This document shows positions 13,701 to 23,300 of a DNA stretch of 64,000 nucleotides, one piece after another. Numbering within the stretch: position 1 is the stretch's first letter; the number at the start of each line of letters is the position of its first letter. The notes under the pieces were generated by a model that saw only the letters and a list, made by a program, of their open reading frames with translations, did no database searches and was not told the origin of the DNA. Made by a program: the position numbers and the translations under genes. The stretch comes from Diplolepis rosae (taxonomy: Eukaryota; Arthropoda; Insecta; Hymenoptera; Diplolepididae): NCBI GenBank assembly GCA_030998225.1, contig JAPYXD010000753.1, forward strand, positions 5,364,001-5,428,000, read 5' to 3'.

Positions 13701-16700
13701 CATTCTTAAAATAGGCGGTCGACTCGAAAACGCGAAAATTCCAGAGACACAAAAACATCCCATCGTTTTACCTCGAAACCATCATATCACAAGGTTAATT
13801 ATTCGCGAGGAACATCTAAATAAAATGCATGCGGGCGCTCAAGCTACTTTATATGGGGTTCGCGAAATGTATTGGCCAATCGACGGCAGGAATGTGACTA
13901 GGCATATCATTCGTCAGTGCATTACATGTTTCAAGGCAAAGCCTCGTGGCGTCGATTACATTAAGGGAAATCTTCCTGAGCATCGATTATTTTCAACTCG
14001 CCCTTTTTTGCACGTTGAGGTAGATTATTGTGGACCATTTTTTATCAAAGAAAAACGTCACAGAAACCGCAATAAAGAAAAAACTTACGTTTCAATTTTT
14101 GTCTGTTTTGCGACTAAAGCCGTTCATCTCGAGTTGGTCGGCGATTTAACATCTGAAGCCTTCATCGGATGTTTAAAGCGATTCTTTTCCCGTCGAGGAA
14201 AGTCAAGAACTATTCATTCAGATAATGGGACTAACTTCGTTGGAGCAAGTAATGAGTTAAAAAAACGTCACGAATTTGTTCAATCAATGCAATGTGATCC
14301 TGCGGTTCAAAGATTTCTAATAAGCGAAAAAGTTGAATGGCGATTCAGCCCTCCACGATCCCCACATTTTGGGGGATTGTGGGAGGCGGCCGTAAGGTCC
14401 TTCAAACATCATTTCATGCGAACGATAGGGGGTAAGTTATTAACTTACGAACAATTCCAGACAATCCTACACGAGATTGAGGCGATTCTCAATTCTCGCC
14501 CCCTTACACCACTTTCACCAGATCCAAATGATTTCCTCCCTTTAACTCCTGGACACTTCCTAATTGGCAGCACATTAACCAGCTTCCCACAGGAAGATCT
14601 GCGCAACATTCCAGCATGCAGATTATCATGCTGGCAGTATGCTCAACAAGTAAGGCAGCATTTCTGGGACAGGTGGCATAAGGAATATTTAAACCACCTG
14701 ACCAACCGTAGTAAATGGAAATCCCCTGCTAAGCAAGATACATTCAAAATTGGAGCACTCGTTGTCTTAAGGGAAGACAACAACCCACCAATGTTCTGGA
14801 AACTCGGTCGCATTGTAGAATTGCATTCAGGTCAAGACCAGGTAACTCGAGTTGTTACAGTACGCACTAATACAGGCGTCTACAAGCGCAACGTAAGGAC
14901 ACTATGTCCACTTCCTACCGCATCAGTAGAAGATAACTGAATCTATATATTTAACATAAGTTTATATCAGTATTTGCAACTGTATTCACCTCCGACTTAA
15001 ATGATTAATTCTGCATATTTAGGACAATATTATAGCTTCATTTACAACTGCATCTATTGTTATTGTTAACTGTGCTACACCACTATGGCTCAGAGATTAT
15101 ACCTAGATTAAGTATCAATTGTTCTTAACACTGTAATTAATTTCGAACGATGCTCGTTCAAGGGGGCCGGCATTATGTTGAGTCTCAAGCAAGTTTCTTT
15201 AGAGATCATCCTCTGTAAAATGTAGGAGATTTCATTGTTTATTGCATTCAGCTGTTCAATTTATCACTTAAGAAAATGTCAGTCTTATTCGAAAAGGTAA
15301 TCTCAAGCTCTTTACAATTATGTTATGGGAAAAACCCAAGGGACTAGAATTAAGAAATTGTCTCCACCTAGCAATTACGGTTGTCGGCAAACATTTCATT
15401 TGTATTCAATTGTATTGCCTGTCTGGGCCCAGATTAGTATCGTAAATATACTCTATTCACGATAAGTGCGGAAAACTGTACTTACTCCCACCAAAATTGT
15501 TACTGACCAATCATTTTCCGTGTACAAATTAGCATACTCCCATCAATTTGAAAACTTCAAAATCTCCTTGAACGACAAAAATAGACAGACTTTCAAACTG
15601 AAATGATAATATTGCAGTATCTTTCATTTTTGTACAACAACAACGAGTTGTAACTAATCCTAACCTAGAATAATGTTAACCAACTTTGATATTGTGTAAG
15701 GTGCTATTAATTTCTGTATTTAAAGTAAATATACAAGTTGTTTTAGAAACGCTCAAGATTCACGATTTTTTTATTTCACTATTTCCCGATCATCACAATA
15801 TTCAGTTGATTTCATCACAAGAAACAAAATTCACTTGCGATTTATGAAATTCTCTTCAATTGAACATATGTAAAAAACTCCGACTATTTTAACTACACTT
15901 CTTATCACTAAAATTAATTGTTTTGGTGTATTGAATTTAAGTGAATTTTATAAAATTGAATAATTCATACCAATTTCAAGTATATTCATTTCAGTGAATG
16001 AAGCAGAGTTAACTTAAGGTAGTTGATCCACGAAAATTAGACCTTAGGCAAAAATAGATAATTTTGCTTCAAAGAATAGCAATATTTTAAAGTGACATGT
16101 TTGATAATATGTCTGCTATTATATTGACCCAAAATTCATAGAATTTTTTTCATTTCTCATTATTTTGGCATAGGGTCAGATTCTCTTTATTTTCTTCGAT
16201 TAAAATTTTCACTATTAGATATAAAAATACTCAAAAAGAAAGCAAGGCAAACGTTTCTATTATTATTCAAGGGCTAATTTCAAAGAAAAACGATTATTTT
16301 TCATGAACAAAATATGAAACACAAAAAAATAATTTTATTAATAAATTTTATTTTGCCCAAACTTATTTTCTTATCGCTTCGAGCCAAATTTTTAAAAATT
16401 ATGCGATTTTAATAAATTACAAATTTCCTCTGAAAAAATTATTCATAATTTATTAGCATCGCTTAATTTTTTTAAATTTGATAAGAAGCAATAAGAAAAT
16501 AAGTTGGGTCAAAAATAAAATTTATTAATAAAATTATTTTTCTGTGTTTCAAATTTTTTTCTTTTAAAATAATCTTTTTTCTTTCAAAATAGGCCTTCAA
16601 TAATAATATTGCTATTCTTGAAAGCAAAATTATCTATTTTTGCCTGAGGTCTAATTTTCTTGGATGAAAACTACCTTAAAGTTTCTTGAATTAACTTTAA

Positions 16701-17425
16701 ATTATGTACAACCAGTACGGGACCAGCACTGGTCTGCCAGTGCTGCAAATCGTTATCATCCCCGACATATGCCAGTGCTGGCACCAGTATTGTCTGCCAG
16801 CATGGCGCCCGCACTTGCCAGTACGGGCGCGGTACCGCGCCCGTTGTAAATTTCTTATTGGGACGAGACTTCATAAACTTCAGCCCAACTTAAAGAAGTC
16901 GAAGATATTGAAATTGTAAAATATTAAGTCAATAATGTAATCAGTAACGTTTTGAAAAATGAATTAGCATATATAAATTTAAAATGTAATATCTTACATG
17001 TTAGCATTCCATAGCCAATAATAAACTGTATAAAAGAGGAAGCATAGGCAGTGAAAACGACTCCAGATGTGAAAACTAAAGTTCCTAAGATAGCTGTTTT
17101 TCTGAATCCAAAAATAGTGATCAAAGGACCATTGAAAATCCCCAGTATCATTCCAAAAAAAGAGTTAAAATTCATAATAGTTGTAATTTGAGTTGCCGTG
17201 AATTCTAAGTCTTCAAATCTGTCTTTAAAAATTAAACCAAATCCTTGTAATATTGGAATTGACACCATCTGAAAATTAATACATTAATTGTATGTAAATA
17301 TTTTTTAGGTTTTTTTAAAAAGATCTTTTTGATTATATACTCACGTTGTTCACAGCTGTAGCAATAACAACCACCCAACCCCACCCCCCATCAGGAGCAA
17401 CAAAATTGACGTTTTTCATAATCAT
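1755..17425 (-). CDS. MCT-A: SLC16/monocarboxylate-transporter-like protein, 8 exons
   Basis: Exons in transcript order: 17425-17345, 17268-16998, 4443-4280, 3970-3844, 3759-3360, 2831-2521, 2448-2257, 1891-1755 (stop TAA). All splice phases agree (0,1,0,1,2,1,1), giving 560 residues. Seen: the TM1 signature APDGGWGW at residues 10-17, the TM5 motif YFSEKRGRAMG from about 135, and the TM8 acidic/basic pair D417 and R421 in MDLLLRG. The central cytoplasmic loop is cysteine-bearing, and the C-terminus ends soon after the last helix. Known: SLC16 carriers are 12-TM major-facilitator proteins moving monocarboxylates, often with protons. The substrate cannot be read from the sequence. Unlike its three neighbours it has one 271-nt exon where they have a 127-nt plus a 144-nt exon. 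The 84-nt intron 3843-3760 removes an in-frame TGA. Intron 2 is 12.5 kb and full of transposons. The exon-1 ATG was chosen because it lies just upstream of the TM1 signature. Confidence 0.87.
2871..3320. repeat. Imperfect inverted repeat rich in CCTGGC, intron 5 of MCT-A
   Basis: The left end (TGGCTCAAGCTAGGCAC) and right end around 3300 are imperfect reverse complements. The interior has repeated CCTGG/CCAGG words. It fills the intron between the 3759-3360 and 2831-2521 exons. A similar TGCCAG-rich sequence fills an intron of MCT-D (47585-48010). Confidence 0.55.
4570..5585. repeat. Nested palindromic (foldback) element with GTGCGGAAA motifs
   Basis: Outer arms at about 4575-4640 and 5505-5580 are reverse complements. 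Inside are two smaller palindromes: 5021-5266, with about 108-bp near-perfect arms from TTAGTCCATAAATAG to its complement, and about 5268-5532. Short GTGCGGAAA/TTTCCGCAC words recur. Related motifs occur at 2020-2235, 22797-23113 and 42975-43300. No coding capacity. Probably a non-autonomous DNA element in MCT-A intron 2. Confidence 0.7.
4799..4824. repeat. (TA)n microsatellite
   Basis: An uninterrupted AT/TA dinucleotide run of about 26 bp lying inside the larger foldback element. Confidence 0.9.
5588..5848. repeat. GC-rich repeat with CCAGTGCTGG-type words (left part)
   Basis: Locally GC-rich sequence with short palindromes such as GGGCGCAGTACTGCGCC, and repeated CAGTGCTGG and CAGACCAGTGC words. 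It resembles 16700-16860. The R1-clade LINE has inserted into it: the last 15 bp of this block are repeated immediately after the LINE. Confidence 0.5.
5834..5848. repeat. Target-site duplication, left copy
   Basis: AATACTGCACCATAC here is repeated exactly at 7589-7603, bracketing the LINE. This is the signature of target-primed reverse transcription. Confidence 0.85.
5849..7588 (+). mobile_element. 5'-truncated R1-clade non-LTR retrotransposon (LINE)
   Basis: A LINE remnant between identical 15-bp repeats (5834-5848, 7589-7603), ending in an A-rich tail (about 7572-7590). It starts abruptly inside the reverse-transcriptase domain, so the endonuclease and first ORF are missing. The region 7220-7570 after the ORF stop is GC-richer than its surroundings and is taken as the element's 3' UTR. 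Assignment to the R1 clade rests on the RT sequence and the C-terminal CCHC knuckle. It lies in an intron, not in 28S rDNA. Confidence 0.85.
5852..7219 (+). pseudogene. Broken reverse-transcriptase ORF of the R1-clade LINE
   Basis: The reading frame covers the middle and end of ORF2: NAFNTARW near the start, VPDYLLRMIDDYLSDRW, then the catalytic FADD motif (about 6120-6135), thumb, and a C-terminal C-x2-C-x8-H-x4-C knuckle beginning CRYCG (about 6978-7032). Breaks: TGA at 5952-5954, a frame change with apparent loss of roughly 30 codons around 6030-6050, TAG at 6356-6358 and TAA at 6392-6394. The first and last thirds are long open frames, so decay is modest. It cannot encode a working RT. 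Confidence 0.85.
7604..8286. other. Sequence between LINE and LTR element, nothing identified
   Basis: Intron sequence of MCT-A between the two retroelements. There is a slightly GC-richer patch at 7980-8110 but no family match, repeat arms or exon signal that I could support. Confidence 0.5.
8287..8983 (+). repeat. 5' LTR of the BEL/Pao element
   Basis: 697 bp, TG...CA termini, repeated at 15176-15826. It contains a segment of about 40 bp after the first 17 bp that the 3' LTR lacks, and two extra GCC triplets near 8569. Confidence 0.9.
8989..9005 (+). other. Primer-binding site complementary to tRNA-Tyr
   Basis: TGGTCCTTCGAGCCGGA, five bases after the 5' LTR, is the reverse complement of the 3' end expected for an insect tRNA-Tyr including CCA. 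The TCGAAGG acceptor strand pairs with the 5' CCTTCGA of tRNA-Tyr. The match to tRNA-Tyr is from knowledge of that tRNA, not from a search. Confidence 0.75.
9565..14940 (+). pseudogene. BEL/Pao gag-pol polyprotein frame with two in-frame stops
   Basis: One continuous reading frame of 1,792 codons apart from TAG at 11320-11322 and TAA at 12358-12360; frame is kept across both. Domains in order: Gag with N-terminal coiled-coil character, two or three C-terminal Cys/His knuckles (starting CYICRGEHGVFAC, about 10783), an aspartic protease motif (LDGGSQ, about 11161), RT with TADIAQMY and, just after the second stop, YVDD (about 12373). Then RNase H (CDASEKAYG; FWSDSTI) and integrase with an HHCC-like region ending CITC, followed by the D, D and E motifs (DYCGPF; HSDNGTNF; the E of HEIEAILNSRP). 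The first stop falls in the protease-RT linker and the second within RT, so no full Pol is expected unless stops are suppressed. ATG 9565 is the first in frame. Confidence 0.9.
15159..15170 (+). other. Polypurine tract of the BEL/Pao element
   Basis: AAGGGGGCCGG ends a few bases before the 3' LTR. Purine-rich and placed as expected for plus-strand priming. Confidence 0.6.
15176..15826 (+). repeat. 3' LTR of the BEL/Pao element
   Basis: 651 bp, nearly identical to 8287-8983 apart from the two length differences and a few substitutions. Ends AGAAACA before AAATTCACTTG flank. Confidence 0.9.
16016..16677. repeat. Foldback/MITE element, AAGGTAGTTSATCC family, copy 1
   Basis: Terminal inverted repeats of about 80-100 bp starting AAGGTAGTTGATCCACG and ending in the complement (CTACCTT). 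They contain the shared block ending in GAATAGCAATATT. Related copies: 18993-19652, 34530-35077, 35349-35795 (left-truncated), 37071-37923 and 56355-56640 (fragment). No ORF; a non-autonomous element. Confidence 0.75.
16694..16865. repeat. GC-rich CCAGTGCTGG repeat
   Basis: Short block with repeated CCAGTGCTGG/TGCCAGTGC words and the palindrome GGGCGCGGTACCGCGCCC, similar in style to 5588-5848. Lies just inside MCT-A intron 2, next to exon 2. Confidence 0.5.
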
Positions 17426-18532
17426 GGAATATATTTACACAATTCCAAGTTTTTACACAAAAGGCTATTAAAGCTTGTCTTGTTGAGTCATTGCAAATAT
17501 TATATTTGTCATTACAAATTGACAATTTTTAAATATATTCTAATCACCTAAAATTATTAGTAAAAAATTACATTGTTACATAACTTACACCATAATCATT
17601 ACTATTGTATGGATCCTAACCTTTATCATTAATTGTACGATTTGAGAATTTTGCAAAATTACGAAATGCAATCACTTATTAGTAATCGTCAATAATATTA
17701 TTAATTCCGGGTAAAAAAATCAGAGTGAAAAAATTAACATTAATCATATTTTCAGATTATATAATTATAATGCATTGTAAAAAAAACGTACCATAGATTT
17801 CTGTTTGGTAAATGTTATCTCTTTGAATGATAGTTGTAACACTTTTTTAACTTTTGTTTTGTTTACTTTATCATTTTTAAGGCACTTTATGGAATTTCTA
17901 TAAACCAAATTGTACAAAATGTCGGGAATTGACGATAATACGCCTCTGTGCACCGTGACGTACATTTTGATAAGACACTAATAATCTTATCTATGAGGAT
18001 CATCTATATTTGTCACGTACAAACGTCTGGAAAAATATTTAAAACAAATGTTTACAAAGAAAATAAATATAACACAGTAAAATAGTTTTTTATTTCATAG
18101 TGGGCATTTTATTTCTAAAACAGAGTTTAAGTGGAAAAAAAGTACAAAATGAAAAGAAATGTTACAAAGATTTATCATCAATAACAAGAATAATTTTTAA
18201 TATATTTACAGAAGTTTAAATACAAAGTTTGAAATATTGTAAAGTTTCAAAAAGATCAAGTTCTCAAATTATTGTTTATTTACATTAGTATTCAAGTTGA
18301 TTACGAAAAGTAAACATTAGTAACAAAGTTAACAATGTCAAGAATATCCCAGTCTAGCATGATTAGTTTTTGTAAATATTGAGTAGAAAATAATATTTAT
18401 AAGTACCTATATATAACGATAACAATAAAAATTGCATTCAATGCAAGTTAAGTATCACTTTAAGTATTTATAGTTACCAACGATAATTGGACGAAGATAA
18501 TTAATTAAAAATTTTTATGCTGATAGATTTCA
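17426..18532. other. Upstream flank of MCT-A, no gene seen
   Basis: AT-rich sequence that should contain the MCT-A promoter and any 5' UTR exon. I see no dependable core promoter motif, repeat or coding exon. Confidence 0.45.
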
Positions 18533-18992
18533 AGGTAGGTCGTGCCAAAAATCAGGTTTCTGGGAAAAAAGGTTTTTCTATGATTTTAGGACTTGTAATG
18601 ATATTATCAGTCGAGTCTTATATTTAAAAAAAATTATTTTTTCTAACGAAAATTTAAAACTTACAAAAATAATACTTTTAAGTTTTTAGCAACAGAATTT
18701 TTTCTTACTATCGCTTTTTACCAATTTATTAAAAATGATTAGATTTTCATAAATCATGGCTTATTTTGCCGGGAAAAATATTCTCTATAATTTTACTATT
18801 TCCAATTTTAAGAGTAAAATTTCCAGTGTCTGAAATCGTTAAAAAAATTAATTTTTTTATTTACTATATTTGAAGATTTTTTACTTATTTTCAAAATTGG
18901 AAACAGCAGAGTTTTAGAGGATATTTTTCCCTAAAAAAAGCCATGATTCATAGAAAAACTTTTTTTTCAAGAGGCCTGATTTTTGGCAAGAC
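18533..18992. repeat. Inverted-repeat element, GTGCCAAAAATCAGG ends
   Basis: Begins AAGGTAGGTCGTGCCAAAAATCAGG; its reverse complement, CCTGATTTTTGGCA, is at about 18975-18988. The arms are imperfect over about 150 bp. It shares the CCAAAAATCA core with the larger foldback at 56645-57764 and abuts an AAGGTAGTTC-family element. Confidence 0.6.
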
Positions 18993-19652
18993 AGTTCACG
19001 AAAATTAGACCTCAGGCAAAAGTAGATAATTTTGCTTTCAAGAATAGCAATATTATTATTAAAGGACTAATTTGAAAGAGAAACAATTATTTTTCATGAA
19101 AAAAATTTGAAACACAAAAATATAATTTTATTAATAAATTTTATTTTTGACCCAACTTGTTTTCTTATCGCTTCTTACCAAATTTTTTAAAATGATGCGA
19201 TTCTAATAAATCACGGTTCATTTTTTTAGGAAAAAGATTCTCTACAACATGACCGCTTCCAATTTTTGAAAATGAATTCTTTAATGGTTGAAATTATAAA
19301 AAAACAATTTTTCAAAACAAAATTTTTATAAACAAATTGCTGTATTTGATAATAATTAATTCAATTTTAAAAATAGGAAACGGTCATGTTGTAGAGAATC
19401 TTTTTCCTAAAAAAATGAATCGTGATTTATTAGAATTGCATCATTTCTAAAAATTTGGCTCGAAGCGATAAGAAAATAAGTTTGGGCAAAAATAAAATTT
19501 ATTAATAAAATTATTTTTTTGTGTTTCAAATTTTTTTCATGAAAAATAATCTTTTTTCTTTCAAATTAGCTCTTCAATAATAATATTGCTATTCTTGAAA
19601 GCAAAATTATCTATTTTTGCCTGAGGTTTAATTTTCGTGAACGAACTACCTT
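18993..19652. repeat. Foldback/MITE element, AAGGTAGTTC family, copy 2
   Basis: Arms run from TTCACGAAAATTAGACCTCAGG to the reverse complement ending GAACGAACTACCTT. The interior also folds back around about 19330. Non-coding. Confidence 0.75.
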
Positions 19653-19653
19653 A

Positions 19654-20293
19654 TAAGGATGTACACTAGGTACAGTCAATCTAAAAATTCGCCAATCTTT
19701 ATAATGATTTATAAAATCGACAAAAAAAGATATATTATTAAATCCTGCGAATTTTAAAGAAGACTTCTAAGCGTAATTTAGAAAAAAATAGTTCCGGTTA
19801 AAATTTTTTAATTAAAAAAATTATTTAGATTTTGTTTTCCCTTCACAAAAAAATTAAAGTTTTTTAATTCTAATGATCAAGGGCTCATTTCATTCTCTAA
19901 AGGATTCCCTGCAATTCTATTTGGGTGAATTTTACTACAATTTAAACTATCATTGTTTATAACAATAATAACTGTATAATTTTCAAACAAATGTTTTTCA
20001 TTAAAACCCACCCGAATTTAATTGAGGGAATCCTTTAAAGAGTAAAATAAGCCCTTGATAATTATAATTAAAAAAGAATTGTATTTTTTTTTGTAAAAAG
20101 AAAACAAAAAATTACAATCTAAATAATTTTTTTAAGTAAACAATTTTAACCTGAATTATTTTTGTCTAAACTACGCTTAGAAGCCTCTTTTAAAATTTGC
20201 AGAAATTAATAATATATCTATTTTTGTCGATTTTATTAATCATTATAAAGATTGGCGAATTTTAAGATTGACTGTACCTAGTGTACATCCTTA
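19654..20293. repeat. Foldback element with TAAGGATGTACACTAG ends
   Basis: The terminal TAAGGATGTACACTAGGTAC and its complement at 20274-20293 define a 640-bp inverted repeat with arms extending nearly to the centre. It directly adjoins the previous element and ends 53 bp before the MCT-B stop codon, so it probably overlaps the MCT-B 3' UTR. Confidence 0.75.
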
Positions 20294-20345
20294 AAAACGA
20301 AATTTTTCTTATTTATCCCTTAAAGAAAATATTTTTGATGAATTT

Positions 20346-23300
20346 CTACTTTTTGATTTCATCGCTTATATTTTTTCTTTTACAATGTTTGGTGTAGTAG
20401 GCCTCGATTGTCCAGGAAATAATGGTCAAGTACGTGAAAATATTTAAACAATGGAGAGTAACTGCATAATCTCCTAAAGAATCTCTGAACCATCCGACTA
20501 TTGGTCCAACACACATGAAAACTATACCACTTGTAACTAATTGAAGACCAGAAGCTGCTGGTAATCTGGAAAGTGGAACATGGCTTGGAATTACCAAGGC
20601 CATAAAAATTGTCCTCATGGCTTTTCCAGTTCCCATCCAAATTGCAACTGCAATTGAAACCTCATAGCTGTGAACGTGAGCTAGAACTGGAAGTAATTGA
20701 GAAAGATAAAACTAATGAAAATAACGTCCAAGTTTGAAAAAAAGTATTAGACAAAGTATTGAAGAAATTATAGTCAGTCATAAAAATATATCTTAATTAT
20801 AATTTGTTAAAATAATGTTGCTTTCCATTCCGAAAAAAATATTGGTAAGTACTGGGTTCAATACTTTTATCGTGAATTAAAAAATGAAAAATAAATTAGA
20901 AAAATAAGTAATTTCGTGAATCTAATGCTTGCCAATACATTTTCCAATACATTATCGAATACTTCTTATTGTTGAATTTAATATTCTTCGTGAAATAAAT
21001 ATCAAGTTATTAAATTCTGGGAAGGTATTAATTTAAATATTTTCCATTACTGAATAAAATGCTTGGCAATACCTTTTCCAATACTTTATCGAATACTTTT
21101 TATTGTTGGATTTAATACTCTTCGTGAAATAAATATCGAATAAGTATTAAATTTTGGGAAGTCGTTAAATTAAATAGTTTCCAATACTTTATCCAATACT
21201 TTTCTTCGTAGAAATCTAAGAAAATAATTATAAATTGTTGAATGCTTTTTACCTTCCCTTACCTTAAAAGTTATCAATGGATATTGTATCCAATACTTTT
21301 TCACAAATTAAGTAATGAATGAGAATTAAGTTTTGCTTAAAAGGTATTAAGTTCAAAAGCTGCTAATACTTTTTTGAATATTTATAACTTTACTCCTAAT
21401 TTATAACAAGTATTCAGCGAAGTATTAGGAAAAGTGTTGAGGAAGGGTTTGGAAAGGCCAATGCTGATATTTATCATAATTTTTTGTAAATTCCTTTCCT
21501 TGAGTTTTTAATATTAGCGAAAAAAGTATTGCTCCCAATACTAAGTATTCTATAAAGTATTCGAGATAATAATGGAGTAATTATTGGAAAATCCAATACC
21601 TACTGCTCAAAATTAGTATTGGGCTTGCCAATACGTTCTCCAATACTTAATTCTATATTTTTTTTTTTTTTTATAAAAGTGAATAAAGAAACACACAAAA
21701 TTCCAAAAATATGAAATTACCTAATCGACCAGCAGCCAATGCACTGACGCCTAACAAAAAGAATGTCCTATTCTTCCAGTTAATGAAGGTCGCAATGAAG
21801 GGTATGATTATCCTTGTGAGGACATCGACGCCACCTAGGACGGACATAAAGGTCGCAACCTGTGATTTTGTGAAGCCATACTCCCCAAGAATAAAAGGGG
21901 TCAAAAGAGCAAAATTTAGTTCTGTAAAGTTGGCAAAAGTAATGCCTAACATCAGATTCACGTAAATTGGATCTCGAAGTAGGTCAAGGTCAAAGAATAT
22001 CACTATAGCGTGACCCATTCTTTTTAGCCAGTAAATGAAATTGTTCTCCTGCAAAAGATAATTTTGATTAATTTATTCAATTTTTTCTATGGTTGGTAGT
22101 AATAAAAAAAATGAATTAGTTTTTATTTAATCACCTGGCGAAAATCGTTCTTAATGGTTCCAGAGCCTCCAGAAGCATTATCACCAACATGAGTTTTCGA
22201 TTGTAATTCAAAGTTTGTTAAGTTACTTTTTTCCGCATTTTCAGTTTCGTTTGTTTTGCTCAGGACGAGCATAGAATTTTCTATCGTGTTGGAGACTCTT
22301 CTTTTATTGTTTTCGGTTTCGTTAGAAAGTCTAGAAAAGAATGAATTTTTTTTCCTGGACATGACTGATAGATTCCGATTCAGGTCGATTGACTCCATTA
22401 TAAAACAGCATTGAATCCGATTCAATTGATCGGCTTCAATCGGTGCTTTGCATGCGAACCACCGATTGAATCCAATTAGATGAATCGGCTTCAGTGCTCT
22501 TTCTTAATCGATCCAATCGAGTTCGATCGGATTCTATTCGTTATTTTTAGAAAGGTTCAAGAGTACCTGTTGAGATTTTTTACAGAAGAGCTCAAAGTTG
22601 CTGAACTGGACTGATTTCCCAAATTCAGAGAAGCTCGTCTACTTTTCAGGGAATTCTCTTTTTTGATGATCTTACTGGAGGCCAAAGAAGCATTGGATGC
22701 CATAAGTTTGGAGGACCTGTGATTCGAACAAGATTATTTTCTGGTCATTTACGTTAACAACCAATTTATAACCAGTTTATATAAAAAGTTAAAAATGTAA
22801 TTTTTGTCCGCCGTACACCGAAAGTTAGCCTTGTTGGTATCTTTTTGCGTGTGGAAAGTTGATTTTCCTGTACTAGTGCGGTAAAATTTTAAATTTTACC
22901 GCAGTATTGCGGAAAAATCAAATTACCGCACTAGTGCGGAAAAAATCAACTTTCCGCACGCTAAACGACACTAACTTGGCTAACTGTCGGTATACATCGA
23001 ACAAAAAGAACATCGTTCGTATCACGTGCGGAACGTATTTTAACGCGCGATCGAGTCGCGTCTCGCTCTTGGGTTAAAATACGCTTTTCCGCACTTGATA
23101 CGAAATATACTATTTTGTAAATTAAGTATGAAGATTACTCACCAACCATCGTTGGCTCTGGACATCATGGGCGTTCCAGGCCCTATGATGTCTATTCCGG
23201 AAGCACCAAGTTCCTCATCATCGTAGTATAAATATTGACTTCCAAACAATTCTTTTGGAGAAACTGTCTCGATATCAAGAGACATCTTACTGGCACGAGT

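Larger units (their letters stand above)
8287..15826 (+). mobile_element. BEL/Pao LTR retrotransposon, nearly complete
   Basis: Two direct repeats beginning TGTTGAG and ending AGAAACA flank a primer-binding site, a gag-pol frame with BEL/Pao domain order (Gag with zinc knuckles, protease, RT, RNase H, integrase) and a polypurine tract. The LTRs differ by about six substitutions that I counted by eye, plus two length differences (a block of about 40 bp, and 6 bp of GCC repeat, both present only in the left LTR). Insertion therefore looks recent. It lies in intron 2 of MCT-A, opposite to that gene. No envelope-like ORF is present between integrase and the 3' LTR. A clean target duplication was not seen; flanks GAATT and AAATT match only imperfectly. 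Confidence 0.93.

Noticed and set aside
8281..15831. 5-bp target-site duplication of the BEL/Pao element
   Set aside because: Flanks GAATT and AAATT match only with one mismatch, so the duplication is not claimed.
16998..17425. Exons 1-2 of MCT-A as a separate gene fragment
   Set aside because: The donor phase (1) matches the acceptor at 4443, and together they supply helices missing from either part, so one gene is simpler.
20346..20710. MCT-B last exon starting at the TTAG acceptor near 20711
   Set aside because: It gives phase 0 whereas the preceding exon ends in phase 1; the acceptor at 20687 after TTACTTCCAG fits.
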